A stretch of 64,000 nucleotides of DNA from Rusavskia elegans (taxonomy: Eukaryota; Ascomycota; Lecanoromycetes; Teloschistales; Teloschistaceae), in contig SAUG01000006.1 in NCBI GenBank assembly GCA_011316305.1, positions 328,311-392,310 of the forward strand, written 5' to 3'. The notes below the pieces were generated by a model, which was not told the DNA's origin, searched no databases, and saw only the letters and a program-made list of their open reading frames with translations. The first letter of the stretch is position 1. Each line of letters opens with the position of its first letter. Made by a program: the position numbers and the translations under genes. Positions 26,054 to 40,565 of the stretch are shown one piece after another.

Positions 26054-29000
26054 ATATTTTAAATTTATATTAACCGAAGAGTTTAGACTATCGTATTTAT
26101 TTTCTATTAAATTATTTTATTATTATAAAGTATAAAAGGTTTTTATAATTTATAAAAATTAATAATTTTAGTAATTTTCTAACGTATATTTTCTATTATT
26201 TTAGTATAACTACTATAGCTAATAGTTTTTTATTATAGATATCGTAGTTTAATTTTACTAGCGATAATTTTATCGATATATATACTACTAGATACTATTT
26301 ACTACTATACTATTATAGAAAATATATATCTATAACTAGATCTAATAAATCTATTTCTATTTATAATAGTTTTTTTAAATCGAATATTTTAAATACTAGG
26401 TCTTTTATATATTTTCTTTTAAAATCTTTAAATATTTATTATTTTCTATCTTTCTAATACTATATAATAATATCTTTTATTAAAGTTATAAAAGTAAAAG
26501 TTTTTTAAAATAGTTTTTTATAAACTTCCGATTATAGTTTATAAATCCGAAAAAATTTTATATTTTTTTAATATTCGTTAGTATTTTCTATTTTATAAGA
26601 GCTTTTAATTTACTAGAATCGATATATAATCTATTATATCTAATAGTAAACTCTAGAAAATTAATTTTTTTTTTATAGAATTTCTATTTTTTTAATTTAA
26701 AATATAAATTTTTTCCTTTTAGATATTTAAAAATTCTACTAACGTATTATTTATATTCTTTAATTATTTTAAAAAAAACTAGAATATTATTAAAATAGAT
26801 AATAATAAATATATCTAGATTTTTTCTAAACGCGTTATTGATTATATTCTAATAGATTACCGAAATATTTATAAATTTAAATAATATAACTATATATTTA
26901 TAATAACCGTACTATATTCGAAAAGCTATTTTCTATTCTTTTCCGACCTTTATTTATATAAGATTATATATCTTTTAAAGGTCGAATTTCGTAAAATATT
27001 ATATTCTAGAAAATCTATTCTAAAGCTTGTTAATATTTGGTAATAGATATTAGTTTTAAATTATAATATTATTAAACTTCTAGTAATTAATATATAAATA
27101 TAATATTCCGTCTTTTTTAAATATAAAAAGGATCGGATATTCTACTAGTAATTAAAATTTTCTAATAAATTTTTTTTTTATATTTTTATTTAGGTATTTA
27201 TAAAATATTTCTAGTTCCGTCGCAGGTAATAGATAGATAGATTTAAACGTAGGTTATTTATTTAGTTTAAATCTGATTTTATAATTTTATAGTTATTATT
27301 TAGATAGTATTTTTATAGTTACTTTTTTTTAAAATAAATTTATCTAATTTTTATATTTACCTAGAATTTTTTCTAATAGATTTTCTATTAACTTTTTATT
27401 AAATAATATAAAGTTTTCGAAAAGTTTATAATTTTTTTTTTCTATCTCTATTTTATTAATCTAGCTAACCTCTACTGGTATCTAATAAATCGGATCTAAA
27501 TAAATTTTAATTATTTTTCTTCGAAGTTATAAATTCGCGTTTTATATTCTATTTTTTATCTATCTAAAATTTCTACTTCGGTATAAACTAGATATTTTCT
27601 ATATAAAAGTATTATTTAAAATTAAATATACTTTTTTTCTAATCTATTACTAGATTATAATTTTTTAACTAAAAAATTCTAAATACGATTTTATAGCTAG
27701 CTATTTTAATAATATCGAACTAGAATTCCTTTTAATACTAGTTAATTATTATTTCGAATAATATTATCTTTTCTATAATCTTTCTATTTCTATTCGGTAT
27801 TTTATTTCTATTAATAACTATTAAATTATATAGATCTTTTTTTTTAGTCCGAAAAAACTTTTTTTTTTTTAGCTAAATTCTCTAATATAAAATTTCCGAT
27901 TATATTTAAATTAATAGATACTTTAATTTTCTATAATTTATTATTAGTTTCGATAATTATTTTAATCTCGAGTATATATATATAGCTAGCGAAATTTAGT
28001 TACTTTTTTCGAACTAAAAAATTATACGTTTATAGTATATTTATTATTATAAAATTTTAACTTTTTTCGAAATATCTTTTATATTTTTATATTTTTTACT
28101 TTTATAATTTATTTACGAAATATATTTATAGAATTTCTAATTAAAGATTTTATTTTTTTTCTATTATTTTTTCTAGTATTCGTATCTGCTATATATAATA
28201 TATCCGAAATAGTTATAAATATTATAACTTCCGATTTAAATAAATATTATAGAAACGCGTTAGTATAGCTTTAATAGATACTATCCGGTTTTTTCTTTTT
28301 CTAATTTATAGATTCTATAATTATTATTATAGGAGGCGATCCAGTTAAATAGCACGTACTAATTTTCTATTATTATATTCTTTTATTATAATATCGATTT
28401 AGAAATAACTTTATTTTTAGAAATATTACTTTCGAGTTTCCTTTCTAATATATCGATAATATTATTTACTTTTTAATTCTACTAATTATTATATAGATAT
28501 TCGTTATTAATATATATTTTATAAACTTTTTTTATACCTTTTATAGATTACTATAAATCTTTCTTTTACTAATTTTTTATTATAAAAGGTTTAAAGGTAT
28601 ATTAGTTTAACGTTTTCTATTATTATAATTTCCTATCTAAAAACGGCTTTCTTTCTAGTAGATTCTATTAATATTTATAACGAAGCGTTATTTATTATAG
28701 TTTTTTATAATATTTTATCGTTTTTTATAAACGTAAATTTTTTATTTAAACTAGTTTTCTAGGGTTTAAAACTACTATTATTATTTTTTACTAGTTTTTA
28801 GATTTTTTTAATATAGTATTAAACTATCGTCGTTATATTTTATTTAACCGATATTTTTTCGCGAAGTAATCTAGTTTACTATAATTATAGTACGTTTTAG
28901 AATTTTTATTTCCTTTATTATTTCTAGAATTCTTTCCTTTATATCGCTATTATATAGAGTCTAGTTCTATTAATATTAGTCCGAAGTAACTTTCTTCGGA

Positions 29001-29770
29001 TTATTATTTATTTAAATACTATCTTCTATAGAGCTATTTCGAATAACGTCTCGTATTATTTTATAGTCTATTATTATAGCGTTTCTTTATATCTCGTTTA
29101 TATAGTTTATTATTAAAGTCGATAGATATTTTATCTAGATTATCTAGTATATTATATACTCGACTATCGTATATAAATTTATTTTTTACTCGCTTTTTAA
29201 ATCCTCGTCTAAATATTATATATAGGGCGTTATTATTTTACTCCGTTAGTAGTACCTATTTTTTAAATCGTACGACGTAGTTAGATACTACGTTCTTCCA
29301 CTAAAGATATTAAATAAAATATTTAGTAATTTAAATTTCGTTAGAAATTTTAAATATTTTATAAATAGGTTTTTTAAACTTTATAAACTATATAAAGATA
29401 TATCTATTATCTTCGTCGTCGTCTATATATTATCGAAGAATAGATTTTTTCTAGTATTAGATTCGTTTTCGAAAATAGAATATAGTAAAAAGCGTTTTCT
29501 TTTTTTCGGATATAAAATAAAATACGAAATATATATTTAATTATACGTACTAGTCTTTTAATTTATTATAATCTCTATAATATTTATTAGATTTATTAAT
29601 TTTAATACTATAAAAGCGTTAATTAAAAGAAGGAATACTTTTATTTTTACTATTATCTTTTATCTAGATTTTCTTTTTTTTAAATTCGGACTATTTAATT
29701 ATATTATTAGAATTACTCAGAGTAAAAATCTTATATTAACCTGCGACAGATATTTTAAAGGTATTTAAAA

Positions 29771-30219
29771 TATTATAAAACTATCTAGAGGTCCGATATC
29801 TCTAAAAGATAATTAGATTTATTAGTATATCTATAAACGAAAATATAACGGACAATTATTTAAATTTAATTAAAGATAAATTAATTAATTACTAGAGTAA
29901 TATATAGCGATAACTAATAAATTAAATATAAATTATAAAGGTATCGAATTCGAAATCTATATAGATAAATAAAATCATTTACTATTTAGATTATTTATAG
30001 GCTAAAATAACTAAAATAGCTTTATTTTATAGTATTTACTTACTAAAACTACTAAAATTAAAATATTTATAATATTTATTTACTAAATTTACTAAAATAT
30101 TCTTTAGTACTAATATTTTGCTATTTTATATATCTCTGTCTATCGAAACGTAATAGAAAGTCTAGCGTTATACTAAATACTACCGCGTTTTTTAAAACAC
30201 GCCGCTTGTATTTATAATA
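29771..30219 (-). repeat. 5' LTR of B2
   Basis: 449 bp, partner of 15,697-16,145. On its inner side (29,735-29,755) lies aacctgcgacagatat, which is also next to the B1 LTR at 12,233-12,250. This may be part of the primer-binding region. Confidence 0.88.
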
Positions 30220-33200
30220 TATTTCTATTTATTTTTTATTATAAAAATTCTATTCTGCCGGTAGTATTTAGACCTTTATTTTTTAAAATATATATTACTA
30301 GTATTTCGGCGGCGGTATAGACGTCTATTATAATATTCTATTTTACTATTATATTATATTTATCTTTCGGTCTAAAATTTTTAGATATAATTCGATAATT
30401 TTCTATACGAGATAGTTAATCGCTAATATATTACTATAGAATCGAATAATATTCTACGAATTATAATATTTCCTATTATAAAAAGATACGAATTCTATTT
30501 ATTTCTAATTAATATTACTTATTAGATTTCGGACGATAGATTAAATAGACCTGTTCTAATATATATATCGATCTTAAAATATCTAATATCGATAATCGAG
30601 TAATCTATATTTATTATCGAGATTTCTTTATATAAATCGATATTTTTTTTTTATTTTTCTAGTTATTTCCGAAACTAATATAATTTTCTAGTAGATCGTT
30701 TCGTATATTTAATAATTATAATAATAAAAAGCTATATCGAAATACTTTTCTATATACTATTAAATAAAAAAAAAAGTATATATTTATTTCCGATAGTTCT
30801 ATTATAATTTCTACTAATTCTTTCGCCTATTATTTTATTATAGTTTCTATTGTTTTTTTAGTATATAATATTAAAGGCGTCGGAAATATCCGAACTTTAA
30901 TTTCTAGAAATTAGAATTACTAGTACCCCGGCCCTTTAGATAGTTTTTTTACTAAATAATCTAATATCTTTTAATATCTTCGATTCTATCTATAAATTTC
31001 TGTAAACTTTCTTTTTAGTAGTACTAAAATAGATTATTTCTCTGGTACTATTTTTTTCGTTTATTATAAAATAAAAAAACAGTTTAGATAGAAATATATG
31101 GTAAAACTAGATCAGTTATATAAATGTAAGTATCTAAAAACTAGAATATATAATTTATATTATAATAAATAAAATCTCTAGTATTATAGATTCTATAAAA
31201 TAATTTAAAAAAAAATTATTAATTATAAATCTATTTCCAGATATATATATTATACGTATAATCTTTAAACGTTTAACGTCTATAATTATAGTTTATTTCT
31301 ATTAAATTCTATTTTTTTTACGTTTTTTTATTAGAGGATTATTTTAATTATATACTTCGATAAGCTTTTAAATATTTTTAAAGTTTTTTTATAGCTATTA
31401 GGAATTATATTTTTTTAATTAACTAGTTTATTTAATTTGATATTTAGCTTTTAATTCTTTATTTTTTTTAGATTTTATAAATTTTTTATCTAAAATAGCT
31501 TCTATTTTCTATTTTTTTTTATTATTAATAAGATTCGATAATAGATATTCTAGTAGTTTACGATTCTAGCGGCGATAGAATTTTTCTAATAAAGATATAT
31601 ATAAGATATTATAAATTTTTAATTTAATTAAAAGAACTAACTAGTAAATTTAAAAGTTTATATATTTTAAAATCCGATATAGTTCTATAAATTTAGAAGT
31701 AATTTTTTTCGATTATTTAAATTTTAAATTTTTTAAAGATAATAGTATTAAATTATTAACTTTATATTTTATCGGTTAATATTTCTTATTATAGTATTTA
31801 GTTTAGTTTTTTTAAATTTTATTTTAATTCGTATATATCGATTTATATATCTTTTATAAATTTACGACTTTTTTTTTTACTATTAGTATTTTTATATTTA
31901 CTATTTCTCTTTTTATAACGTAATTTTTAATATTTTCGAATATTATATCTAGATTATAGTCTATAAACGCTTCGAAAAAAAATATTTTTATAATATTATA
32001 TTCGCTATTATTATAGACGAATTTAGTAAAAAATAGAAATTTAATTTAGTTTTTCTATTTTTTTAATAAATATATACTTTTAAATAATATTTTAATAACT
32101 TATTCTATTATATAGTCTATCCGTTTATTTAAAGATAGAATATAGTATTTAACCGACGTTTAATTTTTAAATAATAGTAAATTTCCGACTAGAATTCGTT
32201 TATAAATGGCGAATCTCTATCGCTAATAATTCTATTAGAAATAAATCTTTTATATTAAAGTTTATTAATAATAAATTCTTTAAAATCCTTTATATTAACT
32301 ATTTTATGATAAGAGATATATCTTACTATTTTAGTAAATCGATCGACGGCTATAAATATTAAATCTACTACGTTTCGAAAGTATTAAATAGATAGTAATC
32401 TAGTAATAAAATCTATTACTATTTTCTTCTATAGTTATATAAAATATCGAAGATTTTAAAGCTTTCTATATAGTTTATATCTATAGATTTTAATTTATTA
32501 ATAGATATTATATATTTCTATATCCTTTTTAATATATTTAAATAGTTTCGGCTAGCTATAGCTGCGTCGAATAAACAATAATATTTACTAGTATCTAAAA
32601 TATCTAGCTATAAAATCGTTATAGTATTTTATTAGGAATTTTATATATAGTATTTTATCTTCGAATATATATAAAGATTTTTTATAAAAAAGAAAATCAG
32701 TTTCTATTTCTATATTTTATAGCTCGGCTTTTTTTTCGATTTATATTAAATAGTCTATAAACGTTTTTAAATATCGGCGTTCCGATTTTAAAATTAGATA
32801 AATTTATTACGTATACTAGAAATTACTTTATTATAAACCGATTTATTAATAGTAATCTTCTACGCTGTTTAATATAAAATATATAGGCTATAGTATATAT
32901 TTCTAACGATAGAATTTATTCCGTTATTATATTTTTTATTAGAAATAGTTATCGCTAATCTATCGCTACCTCGTCGACGGCCTATTATACCCGAAAGTAT
33001 TTTTAATATACGAAATATATCGTATTATTTATTTAGTAATAAAAGATTAATTCTATTATCTTTAGAGTTTTTAGATTTTATAGAAAGTTTTTTAAATCCT
33101 CTAGTTATACGCCTACGTAAAACGTAATTAATTCGAATCTTTTATATAGTAAACGGTTTACTACTAGATTTATAGCTACTAAAGTTTAGTTTCTATTAAA

Positions 33201-36200
33201 ATATAGCTAAAATTATTTAGATTTAAAAATTAATATTTTTTCAATCCGTTCTTTTAGAAGGCGGATTAGCTAGATTAGTTTTTTTTAAATAATAAAAGAT
33301 ATTAAAATCTATAGCAGCTAATTTTAATAACCTAGTAATATTATTAAATTTTAAACTTTTTAACTTTTATAAAATTCTAAAGGTTATTATAATCTATCTA
33401 GACCTTTACTATATATTTTATATCTTTAAAATAATATTTCTATTATTCGAAAACTTTAATAATAGTAAAAAGTTCGCTATTATATATTTTATAATTGTAT
33501 TTAATAGAAACTATCTTCTTTAATTAGAATATAACTAGATACTAGCGACTATTTATATTAGATTAAAATATAATTCTAGTTAATCCGATTTTAGAAATAT
33601 TAGTTTTAATATAGATTTCTTTTTTTTAATTAAAATACTATAATATTCCGGTAGTATCGAAAATATATTTTAGTTTTTTAAAAGTCTTTTAGATTTTAAT
33701 AGTCTAGTAAAGCGGTTCCGATTTCTTTTCGGCTATATTCTCTATAAATAAATTCGTTAGAAACGTTATAATCCGAGAATACTAGTAAATAAAACGCCGA
33801 TAGAAGTTAATAAATTCTAAAAAGATCTAAACTTTCTAGTAAATCTTTAAAACTAGCTATTTTTAAATAGTTTTTACTCGTTTTAAATCTATCGATATAT
33901 CTTCCGTAGATATAATAAAGCCTAAAAACTCTATATATTTAATATTAAAAATATACTTTTTAAAGTTAAAATATAGCTATTAATTATAAAGTTTTTAAAT
34001 AATCTATTTAATATATTTCTAATAATAATTTTCCGAATTAGAAAAGATTAGAATATTATCTAGATAGACTCTATAATAAATATTAACTAATTTTTTTAAA
34101 GCCCGATTAATATAGGTTTAGAAAGTTATAAATATATTAATAAAACCGAAAAGTATTATAAAATATTCGAAATATTTATATTTTATATAAAATACAGTCT
34201 TCTATTTATTACTTTTTTTAATTTTAATTCGATAATAGAAATCTTTAATATTATATTTAAAAAAGTATTTTATTTTAGATAATCGATCTAAAATCTTAGA
34301 AATAAAAAGTAAAGAATAATAGTTTTTAATTATTACTTTATTAAAGCCTTTATAGTCGACGTATATACGAAAACTATTATCTTTTTTTAATATAAAAAAA
34401 ATTAAAACTTTTATAGAAAATATTAAATAATAGATTCAGTTTTCTTTTAAAATACTATTTAGATAATTCTATAGTTTATCGAACTCGCGTTTAAATAAAC
34501 TATATATTAGACTATATAGTAGATTTTTTCTATCTAATTTAATTATATAATCGGTATTTTTAAACAGCGATAAAAATCTACTAGATATATATTATAAACT
34601 TCGATTATTTTATATATAGGTTTCGGAATCGATAGTTTAGACTATTATATATTCTCGTCGTCTTTATTTTTATTAGCGCCGTTAGCTTTCGTCTATATAG
34701 CGGTATCGTTATTAGATTTCGTATATACGGCGATATCGATATTAAATTTTATATATACGGCGGTAATCGATATTATATATATTAGTATATATTTTTCGGC
34801 CTATAATATATAAATAAAAACTACCGGTAAATTAATATTAAAACGAGTTAACTATTTTATTTCTATCTAATTATTTTATATTATTTTATTATAGATAGAA
34901 AATCGCTATTATTTTAATAATAGATCTATAACTATATATATTTTAAAAAAGCTAATATATTTAAAAAAATACTATATTTATTAGTTATATCTAAAATATA
35001 AAATCGCGATATATATATTTCCCGAAGGCTTTAACTATCTATTATTATCTAGTTTAAATTATATATTCTATAATAGGCAGCGCGCTAATTTCTAATCTAT
35101 TAAAAATTAAATTTTTTAGTTTTTTAAATAGATTCTAGATCGTATTAAATAATAAAAGATTAAGAAACGATATTAATCTAAAAGTTTAAATCTAAAATTA
35201 CTTTAATTCTATTATATCCTTTTACTAGTAACTCGATAAATACTTTTATTAAAAGACCGTTTCTTATTTTAATTTATTTATTTTAGATTATTATTAAAGC
35301 TATAACTGGTTCTTTTAATTTTTTAACTAGTTAGTATTACTAGAATTGTTTTTCGTTATATTAATAATAGATTTTTTAAACGATCGGTTACTATTATTAT
35401 AAAAGTTATTAGATTTCTAATTACTTTAATTTTAGTTTTAGTTTTTAGAATAACTTTTAAACCAATAATCTATATTACTATAAATAAAGTAACTACTAGA
35501 TTTATTATTTTATTTACGTTTTATAAAATTATTATTATTAGTATTAAAAATATCTCTTCTACTAATATTATTTCGACTATTTTATAATCGGCTTTTTCGG
35601 TTCCGATTTTTAAATTTTCGAGAATTTTCTTTACTATATAAAAGTAGATAAAGTCTATTAATAGAAAAGTTCTATTATTAACTCGATATCGTTTTATTTA
35701 TATTTTTCTATCGGATAGTTTAAACTATCTATTTATTATAGCCGAAATCTTTTAACTTCGCGTTTTAAACGCGTATAGTACGCTATAATTCCGGACGAAT
35801 TTTAAAAAAAAAAGATCGAATACTATTTTTCCGATAAAAGAAATAGCTAGATTTCTAATAATATAAAGAAATTATATAATTCTAGAATATTTTAGTTTTT
35901 ATTCTAGATTATATAAAGATACTTCGTCGCGGTATCTAACGAAGGAAAATTTAGAATTAATAGTAAAATTTAAAAAAAAGTCTATAAATTCATCCTATAA
36001 TATATTATTAAAGGTATTTTTATTAATAAAAAATTCTTTTTTTTCGAACTAACGGTTTAGTTTTTTTAATTTTTAATAAAATTCTAGGTCTATTAAATTT
36101 AATTCGTATAAATAGATAAAATATTAGATTTAAAGAATTAATATTTATAGAATTCGATCTATTTATAGTATTTTTTAAAGATTATTTTATCGCCGTACTT

Positions 36201-36869
36201 TTTAGACTTTTTAATTTTTAATTTTAACGAAATTTATAGCGCTCGCGAAAGTCTAATAGCTAGTTTAAAAAAAAATTTATTATTATCTAAAATATAGTTC
36301 GGATCTATTATATAAAAAGCTTCTATTTTATAATATATTTTTAAAAAGATCTTTTTTTTTTACTATTATTTAAACTTTTAAAATTTAAAACTTTTTATTA
36401 TTATCGAAATCGTCGTTATTATTTCTATTATTATTCGGATTATTACTACTATTAGACAGCTAACCGAAATTAAACCTTCTAAAAATAAAAATTTCTAAAA
36501 AAGTATTTCTATTAAATTATAACTAACTATTAGACGGCTGCTACTAATAGATTTAACTATCGGAAATAATATAGTTTCCCGACGCGCTAATAATAAAATT
36601 ACTATAAAATTTTGATTAGATTTTCTAGATAATAGAAAATAATCTAGAGTTTTTTTCGTCGGACGTTTTTAATATAGACGGATTATATTTATTAGGTTAA
36701 TTTATAATATTTATTATCCGCGATTTAATAATTTTAACGCTATTTTAAAATAATTTTACCTAAAATACTTTACTACGATTATAACTACTATAAATACTAC
36801 GTATCGATATCGATATAATTATATTATAAATAATATATATCGAATAAAACTATTTAAATTAATAAATTA

Positions 36870-37117
36870 AAATTATAAAATAGATATATTTCTAGAATAG
36901 TATATAATTATAGATTAAATAAAAGGTATATTATAAAACTAATTTATATTTTAGAAAAACAAGAATATAATCTAGTAATAAAAGAAAAGAAAAAAATAGA
37001 AAAAAATCGAAATTCGACGCGCTAGCGACGTTTTAGCGACTAGACGACAAGCTTCGTCTCTAAACGTTTTAATCATATTTTCAAGATCTATATAACGCGT
37101 TTAACGTTTTATAATAA
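36870..37117 (-). repeat. Candidate 5' LTR of element C
   Basis: Partner of 14,170-14,420. Its outer end reads ttttataata, compatible with a RIP-altered ...ACA terminus as seen in the LTRs of family B. Borders are approximate. Confidence 0.45.
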
Positions 37118-38886
37118 TAGTTTCCGATTCTAGTAAACGAGAAAGTTATTTTATCGAAATATTTCTTTATATAGTAATTAAAGCTATCGATATATAAATC
37201 GCTTTTATCTTTTAAAACGCTAGCGGAAACCAAATTAATAATATAATTTAAAATATATATAACGTTCGTAATTATAATAAATTTTTTTCTAATTATAAAA
37301 TAACGATAATTTTGACGCGGCTATATATAACGATTTATTTTTATTAGATTTTTATAAAAAAAATAGAGCCGTCGATATAATTTTTCTTTTTAATAAATCT
37401 ATATTTGATTATATTATTATAGATATTAATCTTTGATCTATTATCGAAAATATATAATAAACGAAACACGTAATCGACGGCGAATATTTTAGAAAAAAGA
37501 ATAAAAATACTATAATTCTATATATAAAAAGAAAAAAGATTAAAAATTTTAAAAAAAAAAATTTCTTTATTTTATTTTTTATTTTCTATTTTTTTATTTT
37601 TTTTAGAATTCGTTTTATATTTATTTTCGTTTATAGATTTTTTATCGCCTTTTCTATCTTTTTTTAAATAATTAAATTAGATTTTAATTTTTATTTAATT
37701 TTTTAAATCGATTAAAATAGAAATAATCGTAGTTATTATACTATTTTTATTTACTATTTATTTACTATAAATTTATTAATAGATTATTAGATTTATTTTA
37801 AAACGAAAAGTTATATAATAGTTTATCGTTAATTTATTTAAATATATTTGTAGAAAATACTATATAAATAGCTATTATATAAAATTTTTTAATATTATAA
37901 AAACGAATATATTAGCGAAATATTTCTATTAAATTTTAAAAAAAATTTTATAATCAATATTTATTTCGATTATATATTTATATATCTAAACAAGTTCTAA
38001 AACGTATTTATCGATTATTATAATAAAATTATAAAAATATTTTCGTATATTTACTACTTTTACTATTTTTTACTTTTTTATTTGAATATATATTTATATC
38101 TATTGATTAATCTATACTTTAATCTATTATTTTAAAATTAGTTCTATTTTAATTTCGCGTATTAATATTCGAATTTAAAAATTCTAGCTATATTTAATAG
38201 AACGAGTTTACTTTTAAAAGTATATAGAAAATTCTATAAATAGATTTTCGTTTTTTAAATAAAGACGTAGTTTAATATAGTAATTATATTTTAAATAAAT
38301 TTGATAATTTTATTAAATATATCGTATTTTTTTTTCTATTTAGCTATTTTTAATTTATATTATTTTATACGAGCGTTATAAACGGATACGGCGTTTATTA
38401 TAATAATTATATCCGCGTTTTTTTTTTAATATTTAGTTTAGATTCTATTAGTTTAGCTATATATGAAAATCTAATTAATTATAATAGATTAATAAAGTTC
38501 TAGATTAAAAAGTAAACGGCTTTATTTCTAACCGTAGAAATCTAGATATTTTAATTTTTAATTTTATCGAATTTTAGCTCGCGTTTATTTATTTTAAAGT
38601 TTTAAATAAATATATTAAAAAAAAATCTTTCGATAAAATATAAATTTTTTTCTAGTAGATTTAATTAATTATATAATTTTAAATAAATAGTAAATAATTT
38701 ATTAAAAAGTCTGCGATAAAGTTTTCTACGGTTTTATTATACTATAAATAATTATTTAAATAAAGTTTAAATAATTATAAATATAGAGATATATACTGCC
38801 GAGCTTATAACTATTAGCCGGTAGAAAGAAATTATAAAATAATTAATTAATAATAAAGTAAAAATCTATAGAAAACTAGTTTATAT
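37118..38886. other. RIP-mutated sequence, unassigned, possibly 5' part of copia relic D
   Basis: AT-rich and full of stops on both strands. If element C (about 14.17-37.12 kb) is inserted in copia relic D, the gag and 5' LTR side of D should lie here. I could not confirm a gag motif. The right edge is the sharp return to base-balanced DNA. Confidence 0.3.
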
Positions 38887-39351
38887 AAAAAGTGGTTAAT
38901 ACTAAAGAGACGCTAAGCCTATTTAGGACCACGCTAAACCTTATAGGGCAGGTACACGTGACCTCAGCGAGTTTCAGCGAGAAATGCCAACTGGCTTCTC
39001 CATGAACACCTCATAATCGCTCCTACATGCTGACAGGTTAGTGGTGATCCAACATCTTGGGCATTGTTTTCAGCTTTCATTCCGTCTCTTGTTACGTCTA
39101 CTACTCTTTTGTATAATCGTTACAACGATATCCTACATCGAGGTATCGCTTGTTGATCATGTGGAATTGTTTTGCCAAGATTCAAGTGTTTTTGGCACCG
39201 GCTAGTACGCACGGACCAAGCCAGCCAGCTCCCACGAACCACCGTCACAAGAAATAATTCTCTGGCACTCTAAGGTACTTGTTATTACACTCATTTGATT
39301 CAACCTACTGACCAGTCCTGTGCCAGTGTGTGGACCTGTCGTTGCTACACA
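38887..39351. promoter_or_regulatory. Upstream region of GID8
   Basis: Base-balanced sequence between the RIP boundary and the first GID8 exon, about 465 bp. It contains a cacgtgac box near 38,955. No gene is seen on either strand. Confidence 0.4.
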
Positions 39352-40565
39352 ATGGTATGTCAATACTTGCCGACAATGACCGCTTTCATTGTGGCTAATC
39401 CTCCTCTCATTCAGCCAAACGCACCTCGTAGGATGATAGTCAAAAGCTCTGAAGAGTGAGTGAACATCAAGAACCCCAGCCCCGCTCCATACTCCTCGCT
39501 CAAACATGATGTACTCAAAATATCAAGTTGGGAATCTCTCTGAACTACCTTGTGGAGACCTTCAATGACTTGTCCATCTGATTTACTATTGTCATTCTCC
39601 CACAAGCCGTCGAGAGCTCGATTGCCTGGCACTCGCTAACATATGGTACAGTGATCTCAAGAACCTTGTAATGGACTACCTGATTCGCGAAGGATACCCG
39701 AACACCGCCCTGAAATTGGCCTCCGAAGCCAGCATCCAGCCCCCATCAGCCGCCGACTCAATACATGAGAGGGTCGCAATCCGCGAAGCTATCTATCGAG
39801 GTGACATCCAAAGCGCCATTCAGATGATCAACGATTTGGAACCCATGGCACGTCATTCCGATTACCTCCAGATCTTCCTGTCTTTGCAATGATTAGTTCT
39901 TGTTCATGCACCACTCATACGCCTTCTGGGGTATTGATGATAAACAAACTCCAACTACTTCAGTCTTCAGTCTGAGCAACATACCTATCTGTAATTTCAA
40001 TTTCATCTACATCGTTATAACGAACTGCAACCTAGCTAACTCAAGATGCAAGCTCCTCGAGAAGGATGAAACGCTCCACTTCGCGCTGCTGCGTTTGCAA
40101 CTCGTTGAGCTTATCCGTTCATGCGGTACCACATCAACGGACGACCCTACACCTGCAATCAACTTCGCTACCACGGAGTTAGCGCCACGCGCCGCGACCA
40201 ACCCTCAGTTCCTCGAAGACCTGGAGCGCACCATGACCCTTCTGATGTTCGAGCACAAGGACCTGCCACCGCAGTACACTACGCTCCTGGATCGCAAGCT
40301 TCGCGTGGACGTCGCACTACGGGTCAATGAAGCCTTGTTCACGGAACAGGGTGAGAGGACTAAAACCAAGCTGTCCACTCTTATCCATCTGCGTGCATGG
40401 GTTGAGCAGAAGGCCCTCGAAGTGAATAAGGAGTTGCCGGCATACCTGAAATTTAGGTATGTGTTTGATTTTGATGGCCGGGGCAAAGATCATGACGGCA
40501 TGCAGTCCAGCGGTGAAGCAGTGACCATGGATTCCGAGCCCGCTGCTCGCATTGAAGAGGTGTAA
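39352..40565 (+). CDS. GID8: Gid8-like LisH/CTLH/CRA subunit of the GID (CTLH) E3 ubiquitin ligase
   Basis: Scaffold subunit of the cytosolic GID/CTLH ubiquitin ligase that marks gluconeogenic enzymes for degradation in yeast. The model has four exons: 39,352-39,354 (start codon only), 39,415-39,455, 39,652-39,847 and 40,053-40,565, giving 250 aa. The LisH helix pair covers about residues 16-48 (DLKNLVMDYLIREGYP). CTLH follows, and the CRA part runs from FLEDLERTMTLL onward. Introns 1 and 2 have GTATGT and GTGAGT donors and CTAAT/CTAAC branch points. Intron 3 needs a GC donor (gcacgt). Using it joins INDLEPM to LLEKDETLHF with exactly the spacing expected in the family. Length fits the family. 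The exon 1 call (intron right after ATG) is the least certain part; an in-frame ATG also exists in exon 2 at 39,433. Confidence 0.85.

Larger units (their letters stand above)
15697..30219 (-). mobile_element. Ty3/gypsy element B2, RIP-mutated, with three nested insertions
   Basis: The LTRs (449 bp each) are 15,697-16,145 and 29,771-30,219, flanked by the 5-bp duplication tattt (15,692-15,696 and 30,220-30,224). Its interior matches B1 segment by segment. It is interrupted by a SINE (17,370-17,795), a hAT-like MITE (18,266-18,425) and gypsy element A2 (18,743-26,053). Removing these leaves about 6.6 kb, the length of B1. The zinc knuckle is at about 28,851-28,892 and the RT core at about 26,780-26,815, both minus and both RIP-mutated. 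It carries more transitions than B1, so it has been through more RIP cycles or is older. Confidence 0.9.
14166..37117 (-). mobile_element. Ty3/gypsy element C, split by B2
   Basis: Visible in two parts, about 14,166-15,696 and 30,220-37,117, on either side of B2. The minus-strand RT core at about 34,040-34,090 reads VYLDNIL. A gag zinc knuckle is readable at about 35,443-35,493 with Cys and His codons changed to Tyr but spacing kept. A 250-bp direct repeat shared by about 14,170-14,420 and 36,870-37,117 (both containing ctagcgacgttytagcgac) is the best candidate for its LTR pair. If so, the net element is about 8.4 kb and it inserted into copia relic D. The LTR borders and target duplication could not be fixed. 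All frames are destroyed. Confidence 0.6.
1..38886. repeat. AT-rich RIP-mutated transposon block 1
   Basis: This whole stretch is dominated by A and T, with TpA everywhere and CpA/TpG nearly absent, whereas CpG and CpC remain. That pattern fits RIP (C-to-T at CpA) rather than CpG deamination. No intact ORF of useful size exists in it. It consists of nested LTR retrotransposons plus SINE and MITE insertions, listed separately. The boundary to gene-bearing DNA is abrupt at about 38,886, where CA and TG dinucleotides return. Short islands with more CA/TG remain in the SINEs, in the outer edge of the right LTR of B1 and near 25.8 kb. No functional gene was seen here. Confidence 0.93.
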
